From a virus, in the IMG/VR virus record IMGVR_UViG_3300020165_000007, positions 186,001 through 250,000 of that record: a stretch of DNA of 64,000 bases. One strand, 5' to 3'. The position numbers were made by a program, and so were the translations under genes. Shown here one piece after another: positions 39,834 to 47,857 of this stretch. Numbering within the stretch: the first letter of the stretch is position 1; each line of letters opens with the position of its first letter. The notes beneath the pieces were generated by a model. It saw only the letters and a list, made by a program, of their open reading frames with translations, was not told the origin of the DNA and did no database searches.

Positions 39834-40180
39834 ATTGTTTTATATTTTTTAAGTTGATTTAAGTAGAAGATTATACTATCAGAAGAATCTTCATTACATA
39901 AGTAATAAAATTTATATGTATTTTCATATTCATTTTTAGTAAAGTATAATAATGTTTTAGTATCTAAAAACTGTATTAATCCTTTATTGTAAATAGTGAC
40001 TTGACCATCAAAATATTTTTTTGACCATATAATTTTATTTTTTTTTAAAGTTATTCTTAACGCGTCAATAGTATAAAAATCAGTCTCAATAATAGAAGGT
40101 AAACTTCCAATTATATTCTCAGATAAGATTGATACTTTATTTGGTATACCATAATTGTTATGTTTTTCTTTATCTTTCAT
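39830..40180 (-). CDS. hypothetical protein
   Basis: 116 residues, rich in Ile, Lys, Tyr and Asn, alpha/beta in appearance. It lies between glutamine synthetase and thioredoxin with ATGA or one-base overlaps on both sides, so it is part of the same operon. No motif recognised. Confidence 0.6.
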   Translation of the reverse strand: MKDKEKHNNYGIPNKVSILSENIIGSLPSIIETDFYTIDALRITLKKNKIIWSKKYFDGQVTIYNKGLIQFLDTKTLLYFTKNEYENTYKFYYLCNEDSSDSIIFYLNQLKKYKTI

Positions 40181-41250
40181 TAAACTTCAAGTAATTCTTT
40201 TTCTATACTTTTTGAGTTTTTTACATAATCAATACTATCACTAATTACTTTAGTTATTTTATATGGGTCAGCGTTAGACGCAGGTCTTCTATCTTCTAGA
40301 TACCCCTTCCACGTTTTACTCGTTTGTAGTGGAACTCGTATAGACGCCCCTCTATCAGAAACACCCCAACTAAATTTAGTAATATTCTGGGTTTCATGTA
40401 ACCCTGTTAGTCTCATCTCATTACTTGAACCATAATTATTAATGTGTATATCATGTCTATCCTTGAAAGATTTAAATATATTTTGATAGTACTCTTCATC
40501 TCCGTCTTCCCTCATTTTTTTATTAGAGAAGTTACAGTGAAGTCCTGAACCGTTCCAATCACCTGTAACAGGTTTAGGATGAAATTCGATATCATAACCG
40601 TAATCCTCAGACATCTGATGTAAAATATATCTAGTAATCCATAGGTCATCTCCAGCCTTAATTTTACCCTTACTGAATACTTGGTATTCCCACTGACCTA
40701 GCATGACCTCAGCGTTCGTTCCAGTGATGTCTATACCGGCCATTATACAGTTTTCCATATGTTTATCAACAAACTCCCTACCTGTTACTTGTCCGTTACC
40801 TACACCGCAATAGTACTTTCCTTGTGGTTCAGGAAATCCATTTTTAGGAAAACCTATAGGTTTGCCGTCTTTCATTAGAGTATATTCTTGTTCAAATCCA
40901 AACCATAAATCCTCATCATCTTCATTAAATAATCCCCTACTATTACTTTCGTGTAATGTACCATCAGGGTTTAAAACTTCACATAGAACTAAATAACTTT
41001 CTAATAATCCATTATTCAGTGGATTTGGATAAAGTGTTACAGGTTTTAGTATACAATCGGAAAAATGTCCCTCAGCTTGTTCAGTGGACGACCCATCGAA
41101 TGACCATTCAGGGCAATCAGTTAACCCTACACCATGAACCGTTTTACCATGAATAGTGTGTGTAGGTGGGTTGATTACTTTTACTTTACTTCTGAGATTA
41201 GGTTCAGGATTATACCCATCTAACCATATGTATTCTAATTTAATTTTCAT
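40180..41250 (-). CDS. glnA: type II glutamine synthetase
   Basis: 356 residues, the length of eukaryote-type GSII and not of GSI (about 450). EWSFDGSSTEQAEG, WFGFEQEYTL, AGTNAEVM-like GTNAEVMLGQWEYQV, GDWNGSGLHCNFS, NEMRLTGLHET and SWGVSDRGASIRVP...DRRPASNADPY cover the active site. It makes glutamine from glutamate, ammonia and ATP, the nitrogen donor for purine and pyrimidine synthesis. Some Bacteroidota carry GSII, so capture from the host group is likely. Leads an operon with trxA and the glutaredoxin. Confidence 0.95.
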   Translation of the reverse strand: MKIKLEYIWLDGYNPEPNLRSKVKVINPPTHTIHGKTVHGVGLTDCPEWSFDGSSTEQAEGHFSDCILKPVTLYPNPLNNGLLESYLVLCEVLNPDGTLHESNSRGLFNEDDEDLWFGFEQEYTLMKDGKPIGFPKNGFPEPQGKYYCGVGNGQVTGREFVDKHMENCIMAGIDITGTNAEVMLGQWEYQVFSKGKIKAGDDLWITRYILHQMSEDYGYDIEFHPKPVTGDWNGSGLHCNFSNKKMREDGDEEYYQNIFKSFKDRHDIHINNYGSSNEMRLTGLHETQNITKFSWGVSDRGASIRVPLQTSKTWKGYLEDRRPASNADPYKITKVISDSIDYVKNSKSIEKELLEV

Positions 41251-41279
41251 TTTTTATTTAATTAAAGTTTTATGTAAAT

Positions 41280-41936
41280 TTATTTAACCGGAATTGGAGT
41301 ACCAACGGGATATGGTGACCCTTCTTTCGCAGCAGTGACAGAAGTCATACCTGAATCTACAGGAATAGCAAATCTTAATGGAATTGCCGCCTCATTTAAA
41401 GGACCATAACATTTGGATAATATTATACCATTGTCAAGTGTGTCTATTATGTCACATGGCATTGCGAACATATTACTCATACTGGTACTTGGTGAATTTG
41501 TGTCAACAATAAACTTACGATTAGTTGGTGGTAACCATTCCCATCCGTTAGTTTCAGGATTAAATTGTGGTACTGTATCACTTGATGTAAAGAACCAAAA
41601 GAATGACCATGTTGTTCCGTCTGTCCCATCAGGAGTTTGTTGATTTTCTTTTACATTAAACTCTCCCCAAGTTTCACTTTTACCTTCCATAGCCAAGTTG
41701 GAAATTGATAGTCCGTTCATAACAGGACAAATTGCACAACCTTCGTCGAACTCAGTTCCTTGTACAGTTATTTTTTTACCTGTAGGTACAGCACCTGACG
41801 CCCCACAGAATGAGAAAGAACCTTCATGTAGTACAACCACTTCTTCAGGTTCAGGAGCGCATGTATCCACTTCCGTTTGTTGTCCACAACTTAGTAGTAA
41901 GAAGGATGACAACAATGTTAATAATGTTTTTTTCAT
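41280..41936 (-). CDS. exported lipoprotein
   Basis: 218 residues. Signal peptide with lipobox LLSC at about residues 14-17. The mature part has SFCGASGAVPTGKKITVQGTEFDEGCAICPVM, five or so cysteines and Trp-rich strands (GTTWSFFWFF, NGWEWLPP), pointing to a beta-rich domain. No family recognised. It sits 30 bases upstream of glnA and may be co-transcribed with it; a palindrome lies just ahead. Confidence 0.75.
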   Translation of the reverse strand: MKKTLLTLLSSFLLLSCGQQTEVDTCAPEPEEVVVLHEGSFSFCGASGAVPTGKKITVQGTEFDEGCAICPVMNGLSISNLAMEGKSETWGEFNVKENQQTPDGTDGTTWSFFWFFTSSDTVPQFNPETNGWEWLPPTNRKFIVDTNSPSTSMSNMFAMPCDIIDTLDNGIILSKCYGPLNEAAIPLRFAIPVDSGMTSVTAAKEGSPYPVGTPIPVK

Positions 41937-41960
41937 TGTTTATGTTTTTTAATGAGTTTA

Positions 41961-41981
41961 TTTGATATTAATAATATCAAA
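41961..41981. promoter_or_regulatory. perfect 21-base palindrome, possible operator
   Basis: TTTGATATTA, one central base, then its exact complement, 25 bases upstream of the lipoprotein ATG. It could bind a dimeric regulator; no promoter element is clear. Confidence 0.45.
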
Positions 41982-42028
41982 TTATAAGTATTAGTATACC
42001 TAATATTTTAAATTTTTTTAAAAAAAAA

Positions 42029-42051
42029 AGGGGTTCAAAAACTGAACCCCT
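42029..42051 (-). terminator. rho-independent terminator
   Basis: AGGGGTTCA pairs with TGAACCCCT; a run of eight or more T residues follows on the minus strand, behind the TonB-receptor gene. Confidence 0.8.
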
Positions 42052-42081
42052 CTTTCATATATTTTATAATATTATCGTAAA

Positions 42082-44835
42082 TTAGAAGTTATATCTTAAA
42101 GATGCATTCCAAGTTCTACCAAATCCAAACCACACTGAGTTACGTGTGTCAATACCGTTCCACGTATCTGATGTTTCAGATGCGTGAATATTAGTGTTTG
42201 ACTCCGCAATGTATGTAGTGTCGAATAAGTTATTTACGTTAACTCTAAACGTTGCATTGTTACCTAACAAGTCAAAACGAGTGGTAACACCCAAATCAAC
42301 TAAATTGTATGACGGTAACTTCAACGCCCCTTGGTTATCGGGTGTGAAGAAGTCAGAACCTGTGATTGAGTAGTCAGCGTAAAGTCCGTCAACATATCTC
42401 ATACCTAAGTCTACATTCACACCTCTAGTTACTCTGTAGTCAACACCTAAGTTTCCAACAACTTGTGCTGCGTCACCAACTTTAGCCCCTTCAGTATAAA
42501 GAACTCCTGTACCAATCTCTTCTTGATTCTCATCAAACAAGGTGGTTTCAAAATCCTTTGTATACTTCCAATCTCCCAATGATAACATACCTGTAAGTTT
42601 TAGGTTGTTAGTAGGTCTATATGTAGACTCTAACTCGATACCATTGTGTTGAACGTCAATATCTCTAAACTGTGCAAATCCATCGACACCTTGAGCATTA
42701 GTCAATGAAAGTGCTCTAAATCTATTACCCCATGTTGTTGCATATGCATTAACATTAACAGTAAGCTCGTCACCTAAGTATCCGTAACCTAACTCAAATG
42801 AAGTAATTTCTTCATTTTGTAAGTCGTCATTAATGTCATTACCATAACTTGGGAATACCGCTGAGAAGTTTGGTTGACGTGAGATGAATCCCGCGTTAGC
42901 AAAAACATTAGACTTTTCATCGATATTATAGTTAGCACCACCTTTAATGTATCCACCACCTAAATTAGCCGTTTCTGAAATTGGATTACCTGGTTGGTCA
43001 AAGTAATCTTCTCTTTGGAATGATTGGTTCGATAACCCCGCTTGTACAACCGCGTTTATTCTTCCATCATCATTATATTCAATAAGTCCGTTTACACCGG
43101 CCCATCCAACGTTTCCTACATTATAGTAGTCAATTTTTGGACCGTTAAGACCTGTGTTATTAAACGGACTAGCGTTTACAGTTGTGTTAACAAACTGACC
43201 TACACTATTATCATTACCTGTTGAGTAGTATGCGTCAAAACCCATTAGGTTATTTACTGTACGATAGTGATAACCTTTGTACTTTCTGAGGTCAATACCT
43301 ACAGAAGCCCTAATCTTGTCTTTATCGTACTCTAAATTAGAGATTGCACCTACCCAGTCGTGTGAGTTCATAGACGCTCTACGAATCATCCCACTTCTAT
43401 TAACACCACCTTCATCATATCCATTTGAACCGATGAGTTGTCCGAAAAAAGGACTGTCCATTAAGGTTGAGTCAGGAATTGTTCCGTCAGCATCAATACC
43501 ATAAGTCTGTGCCCCTGATTGGTTATCAGCGACAATAGCGTCAAAATCAATTGTACCATCATCGTTACGAAATTGTGTTGTACTGTCTTCATACATGAAT
43601 TCATACAAATCCTTTCTATAAGGATGGACATCGTAGTTTCTACCACGAGGACCTGTTCCTCCACCTCGACCAGCAGAACCATAGACTGAAGTATTCAATG
43701 TTAAATCTTCGTTGATGTCCCAATCCCAGTTAAAGGTTGCAAGTGGTTTGTTATAAAAGTTTCTTCTCATAGAGAACTCTTCCCCATTTAAAGTACCTCC
43801 GTTTGTGTTCCAACGAGCGTTGATACCATCGTCATTCTGTTCACCAAATGTTTGAAAGTCTCTAATAGAAACCCAAACGTCTCTTTGGTGGTGCCATTGA
43901 CCCGCACCTAAAATAGATAGGTTCAATGCGTGTTTTGAACCTTCAGGTTGGTAACCTACAGCTCCGAAGTATGTCCAACCTTCACCACTGGTGTTGTCGA
44001 CATATCCATTACCTGCCCATCTACTCATTAAGAACGATGACGCCCATCCATTCTCATTTTTACCGGTATTGTAGTTAACACTTGTCTTAGTGTAACCATC
44101 ATTACCAATAGTTTCAGATACTGAACCACCTTGTTCTTTCTCCGCCGCTTTAGTAGAAATAGAAACGGTACCACCAACAGATGGAACCGCAAGACGAGTA
44201 GCACCCAATCCTCTCTGGATTTGAATACCTGAAGCAACGTCAGTAAGACCTTGCCAATTAGACCAATATACCCATCCATTTTCCATATCATTAACAGGTT
44301 GACCGTTAATTAGGAATGATGTGTTACGTTGGTCGAAACCTCTAAGAGATATTCTTGAGTCACCATAACCACCACCTTGTTTCGTAGCATAGACACCAGG
44401 TGTTCTATTCATGATTTCAGGGAATTCTTGGTTTCCGACTTTCAAAGCAATCTCTGACGGACCAATGGTTGATACCGCAACTGGTGTTTCTCTCACTTTC
44501 GCAAAGTCAACAACGTTAACGATTACGGATGCCTCATCCAAACCCAACGCAGTAGCGGTTAATGATATGGTACCCATATCTTTTAGTGCCGGTGTAGTTA
44601 TTGTTTCATACCCGATAAAACGTACAACTAGGTTTCCTGTGGCCTCACTGTTGAGAGTGAATTCACCTGATACATTAGTTGATGTTCCTCGTGTGTTACC
44701 TTCAAGATAGACATTCGCTCCGATGAGCTCATTACCTGTCTTAGAGTCAACAACTTTACCTGTAATTTGGGAGAATAGACTCGTAGTTGAGACCATCATT
44801 ACTCCTAAGATAAACAATCGATTAATTAATTTCAT
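42082..44835 (-). CDS. TonB-dependent outer-membrane receptor
   Basis: 917 residues, apparently complete. Signal peptide (about 1-22, ending LFSQ), a carboxypeptidase-like regulatory domain (about 23-100, GKVVDSKTGNELIGANVYL), a plug (about 115-230, with RGFDQRNTSFLINGQPVND) and a large barrel with aromatic girdles ending SLRYNF. The typical substrate class of such receptors is siderophores, B12, peptides or sugars; none can be assigned. Its presence in a phage-like contig is striking: it could feed the infected cell, alter the surface, or replace a receptor. It is a single-gene unit with its own terminator. Confidence 0.95.
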   Translation of the reverse strand: MKLINRLFILGVMMVSTTSLFSQITGKVVDSKTGNELIGANVYLEGNTRGTSTNVSGEFTLNSEATGNLVVRFIGYETITTPALKDMGTISLTATALGLDEASVIVNVVDFAKVRETPVAVSTIGPSEIALKVGNQEFPEIMNRTPGVYATKQGGGYGDSRISLRGFDQRNTSFLINGQPVNDMENGWVYWSNWQGLTDVASGIQIQRGLGATRLAVPSVGGTVSISTKAAEKEQGGSVSETIGNDGYTKTSVNYNTGKNENGWASSFLMSRWAGNGYVDNTSGEGWTYFGAVGYQPEGSKHALNLSILGAGQWHHQRDVWVSIRDFQTFGEQNDDGINARWNTNGGTLNGEEFSMRRNFYNKPLATFNWDWDINEDLTLNTSVYGSAGRGGGTGPRGRNYDVHPYRKDLYEFMYEDSTTQFRNDDGTIDFDAIVADNQSGAQTYGIDADGTIPDSTLMDSPFFGQLIGSNGYDEGGVNRSGMIRRASMNSHDWVGAISNLEYDKDKIRASVGIDLRKYKGYHYRTVNNLMGFDAYYSTGNDNSVGQFVNTTVNASPFNNTGLNGPKIDYYNVGNVGWAGVNGLIEYNDDGRINAVVQAGLSNQSFQREDYFDQPGNPISETANLGGGYIKGGANYNIDEKSNVFANAGFISRQPNFSAVFPSYGNDINDDLQNEEITSFELGYGYLGDELTVNVNAYATTWGNRFRALSLTNAQGVDGFAQFRDIDVQHNGIELESTYRPTNNLKLTGMLSLGDWKYTKDFETTLFDENQEEIGTGVLYTEGAKVGDAAQVVGNLGVDYRVTRGVNVDLGMRYVDGLYADYSITGSDFFTPDNQGALKLPSYNLVDLGVTTRFDLLGNNATFRVNVNNLFDTTYIAESNTNIHASETSDTWNGIDTRNSVWFGFGRTWNASLRYNF

Positions 44836-44877
44836 TAGTTTTTTTTTAAGTGTTTATTGGTTGTTTATATAATAAAA

Positions 44878-44902
44878 AACTACCCCCACTCTGAGGGTAG
44901 TT
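44878..44902 (-). terminator. rho-independent terminator
   Basis: AACTACCC pairs with GGGTAGTT; six T residues follow on the minus strand, twelve bases behind the gene ending at 44914. Confidence 0.75.
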
Positions 44903-44913
44903 CTAAATTCAAT

Positions 44914-45510
44914 TTATGTGGTTTTTTCGGTTTCCGTTTCCGTAAACACGAAGGGGTCACCTTCCCCATCATTAATAAATGCGTAACCTCTTTCTATAAA
45001 AGCGTCCTGTGTCATACCAACACTATCATAAAGTTCCATCATCGCATCTTCATACGCCTCTTCATTTTCCATATCATCCTCATCAGGATATTCGAAGTCC
45101 TCATCCTCATCTGCGAATATTTGATTTTTATAAACCAATATACCACCGACTGGGTCGTATCCTTCATCTTCATATCTGTTCTCAACAGCCACATCGGGGT
45201 CTAACTCAACAAGTAAATTGTAAAGGTGCATCGTAAATTCTTTAACCGGATGCCATGCCGATGTAACTTTAATTTCGTTATCATCTATAGTGTGTTCAAA
45301 ATATGCCCATTTAGCTCCTAAATTTTCACCAGCCCATGAGTTGAATGTTCCTCCATTTTCACTTATGTGTGGGTTTTTATAAAAGATTTTTGCGAAACCT
45401 CCTGTGTCTGAGTATTCTAAAGAATCAAGTAAATCGATGTACTCATTCATCTTATTAGTTACTTTTTCATTTCCAACAACTCTAATGTTGTTACTTACGT
45501 GATTTGCCAT
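44914..45510 (-). CDS. Api92/YubB-like ferredoxin-fold protein
   Basis: 198 residues. MANHVSNNIRVVGNE at the start and NSWAGENLGAKWAYFEHTIDDNEIKVTSAWHPVKEF in the middle fit the Api92-like phage and plasmid family with a ferredoxin-like fold. The C-terminal third is very acidic (DEDEDFEYPDEDDMENEE), a possible DNA mimic feature. Function unknown; family members often lie among phage early genes. Confidence 0.8.
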   Translation of the reverse strand: MANHVSNNIRVVGNEKVTNKMNEYIDLLDSLEYSDTGGFAKIFYKNPHISENGGTFNSWAGENLGAKWAYFEHTIDDNEIKVTSAWHPVKEFTMHLYNLLVELDPDVAVENRYEDEGYDPVGGILVYKNQIFADEDEDFEYPDEDDMENEEAYEDAMMELYDSVGMTQDAFIERGYAFINDGEGDPFVFTETETEKTT

Positions 45511-45587
45511 TATTTTAATTTTTTTATTTTAAACTTGTTAAAGTTAATTGAACTAAACCATAAGGAAAGTCTTAATATTAAATAATA

Positions 45588-45719
45588 TTATCGACCTTGA
45601 CCTCTATAAGATTTACGATAATTTTTAGAATTTTTATTCTTAGATGATTTTGTTTTGGAGTGAACTCCTGGTCGATTTACTTTGTTTTTACTTTCGTAAC
45701 CTCCTGCAATTTTTGCCAT
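45588..45719 (-). CDS. small basic conserved phage-type protein
   Basis: 43 residues. MAKIAGG, then NKVNRPGVHSKTKSSKNKNSKNY, ending YRGQGR. I recall this RPGVHSKxKxSKxKxSKNYxKxYRGQG pattern from many phage genomes. It is almost all basic and polar, so RNA or DNA binding is likely. It has a host-type promoter element 32 bases before its ATG. Confidence 0.75.
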   Translation of the reverse strand: MAKIAGGYESKNKVNRPGVHSKTKSSKNKNSKNYRKSYRGQGR

Positions 45720-45750
45720 AATTTTTTATTATTTAAAATGTTTTACTAAT

Positions 45751-45758
45751 CAAATATA
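45751..45758 (-). promoter_or_regulatory. host-type promoter element TAnnTTTG
   Basis: TATATTTG on the minus strand, upstream of the small basic protein gene. Confidence 0.5.
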
Positions 45759-45777
45759 CAACATTTTTTTTAATAAA

Positions 45778-47469
45778 TCAAAAAGGTAAATCGAAATCTA
45801 CGAATTCATCTATATTTCCAATATTATCTTCCCATACCAAAAAATCAAAACTATTATTAAGTTTTTTATTTTTATGGAAATATGATTTGGTTTTCATTAC
45901 TTTACCATTACTAAACTCTTTAATCATTTTAGGTAAATCAAAATTATTACTATTAAACAATAATTCAATTTTATTATCTAAAACTTCTAAAGGAACGTTC
46001 CACGTATCATCTAAATTACTATTAAATTTTCCTCTACTCTGAACTCGTTTTAAACTACTTTTTAATATTCTATATTCTACTGTTGCCCTGTCTTTATTCA
46101 ATATATCATTTTTTCTTAATGATATAATTAAAGATTCAGGTTTTTCAATATAGGTCCTAACACAATTGGACTGTACTTGAGACTCCTCATTATATTCTCC
46201 TGAACTTGTTAAAACTACAGGGTAATAATTTTCATTTGGCAGTACTTCTATCGGTATTTCTATAACCTGAAGGGTATGGTCGTTATATATTCTCTTTATT
46301 TTACCTTTCTTGTATGTTTCAACTAATTCACTTATGATATAATGTTCATCATTAAATTGAGTTATGTTAGTAAATTTCATCTTGAAGTCTTCTCCATACT
46401 TTTTTAAAGATTTTATAATATGTAGATGGTCTTTTATGATTGACCAATTCATATCTTTATTTTCGTTAATTAAATTAACTATTCTTTTTTTATCGATATT
46501 ACTAAGGTCGAAGTAAGACCTTCTATTAAAATCAACGAAATTGAACCATGTGGAATACATATCCACACTATTTTTACTAAAAAAACTTTCTCTTATTTTA
46601 TTAAAATAGTCTACCCCTAAATTGTGAAATACTTCGAATAAAATAAAAAAGTCAATATCTCTACCTTGGTTTAGTATCTTTCTGACTTTCTTACCCTTTA
46701 ATCTATTTTTATCCATAAAAAACTGTGTTAGGTTTCCCTTTTTAATAAGTTCTCTTTTTGGGAGTTGTAGGACTCTATACTCTAATACCGAATCAGGGTA
46801 AGACACTTTGTTAACTTTTAAGTATAGTTTATACATTTCACCCTCTAAGTGGTTTGACGTATATTCCATTAAAATATTGGTTTGCTTATGTAGTTGATTA
46901 ATAAATATTTTTATTGATTGTAGAGCAATTTCATCTCCTACCGTATTAAAGTTATTAGTTGTGGAAATCATATCTTTCCATTCCTTATTTTTACTTACTA
47001 CATGATTAAAGTTTCTTCTTACAGCAAGTTTTATTTCTGTTAAAAATGGTAACTGAAATCCATTACATCTTACTTTTTTGGAAATTATCTTTTTACGTTT
47101 CTTAGATATGTGTCCGTGGTAAAAATTTTTACTTTTAGTATTATAAGTAACAAAACTAATTTCTTTATTGACTTTAAAGTATTGACTACCAACCAATCTT
47201 TTAAAAATATTATGATAAAACCTAATACTGATTTTATCGCCTGATTGTACAACTTTAACCTTTATTTTAATAAGATGTAGTTGTTTAGTCTTATCAGAAT
47301 AAAACTTTTTTACATCTTCGTCTTTAATTATCTCATCTTTTTCAAAAAAAAATTTTCCGTATTTTAGAGTTGATTTTTCGGACTGTACGTAACTTATTTC
47401 ACAACTATTTTTAAAATATTCTAATATGTTAATTGTCCCTTCTTTTTCATACAGTATAGTTTCACCCAT
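45778..47469 (-). CDS. PcfJ-like protein
   Basis: 563 residues, basic. The last 150 residues hold SQVQSNCVRTYIEKPESLIISLRKN, then ATVEYRI and RVQSRGKFN, the core of the PcfJ-like family (xHCVxxY...I.S.R...R.T.E......Q.RG..N), with Asn instead of His before the Cys. The long N-terminal part is helical with no known motif. PcfJ-like proteins occur on conjugative elements and phages; their activity is unclear. Together with the proteins at 36451 and 47858 it forms a set with related Cys motifs. Confidence 0.8.
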   Translation of the reverse strand: MGETILYEKEGTINILEYFKNSCEISYVQSEKSTLKYGKFFFEKDEIIKDEDVKKFYSDKTKQLHLIKIKVKVVQSGDKISIRFYHNIFKRLVGSQYFKVNKEISFVTYNTKSKNFYHGHISKKRKKIISKKVRCNGFQLPFLTEIKLAVRRNFNHVVSKNKEWKDMISTTNNFNTVGDEIALQSIKIFINQLHKQTNILMEYTSNHLEGEMYKLYLKVNKVSYPDSVLEYRVLQLPKRELIKKGNLTQFFMDKNRLKGKKVRKILNQGRDIDFFILFEVFHNLGVDYFNKIRESFFSKNSVDMYSTWFNFVDFNRRSYFDLSNIDKKRIVNLINENKDMNWSIIKDHLHIIKSLKKYGEDFKMKFTNITQFNDEHYIISELVETYKKGKIKRIYNDHTLQVIEIPIEVLPNENYYPVVLTSSGEYNEESQVQSNCVRTYIEKPESLIISLRKNDILNKDRATVEYRILKSSLKRVQSRGKFNSNLDDTWNVPLEVLDNKIELLFNSNNFDLPKMIKEFSNGKVMKTKSYFHKNKKLNNSFDFLVWEDNIGNIDEFVDFDLPF

Positions 47470-47518
47470 AGTAAGTTTAATTTACTAAAGAATAAAATAC
47501 AATATCTGAACTTTCAAC

Positions 47519-47794
47519 TCAATTTAAATATATTTTACCAAACTTACCTTCCATAGTTACTTTATATTCTTTCTTACTTTCAACTACATTCAACTTTAAA
47601 ATAACCTCTATCATTTGTTTTTGGGTAAGTTGTATGTCATTACCTTCTTTATGGTTAATTAACGCTTTCTTATATATTGCATCAAAAAAATTATCAATAG
47701 GTGAGTCACCGATTAAACTATACAATTCTTTTGGATTTTCTTTAAAGAATGTTTTAATCTGTGAAAGATATATTTGCACGTCAACATCACTCAT
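47519..47794 (-). CDS. small conserved phage-type protein
   Basis: 91 residues. MSDVDVQIYLSQIKTFFKENPKEL and LTQKQMIEVILKLN fit a small helical family that I recall from T4-like marine phages. No activity known. It lies between the PcfJ-like gene and the LRR gene. Confidence 0.7.
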   Translation of the reverse strand: MSDVDVQIYLSQIKTFFKENPKELYSLIGDSPIDNFFDAIYKKALINHKEGNDIQLTQKQMIEVILKLNVVESKKEYKVTMEGKFGKIYLN

Positions 47795-47825
47795 TTAATT
47801 ATTTTTTAAAAAACTATGTAAAATG

Positions 47826-47853
47826 AAAATAACCGATTTAACGGTTATTTTCA
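47826..47853 (-). terminator. rho-independent terminator
   Basis: GAAAATAACCG pairs with its complement around ATTTAA, directly behind the LRR protein gene. Confidence 0.7.
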
Positions 47854-47857
47854 AGTA

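Noticed and set aside
42082-44835. The TonB receptor block as proof that the contig is a bacterial chromosome
   Set aside because: It is flanked on both sides by small phage-type genes with the same density and composition, and no housekeeping bacterial operon is present; misassembly remains possible and should be checked by read coverage.
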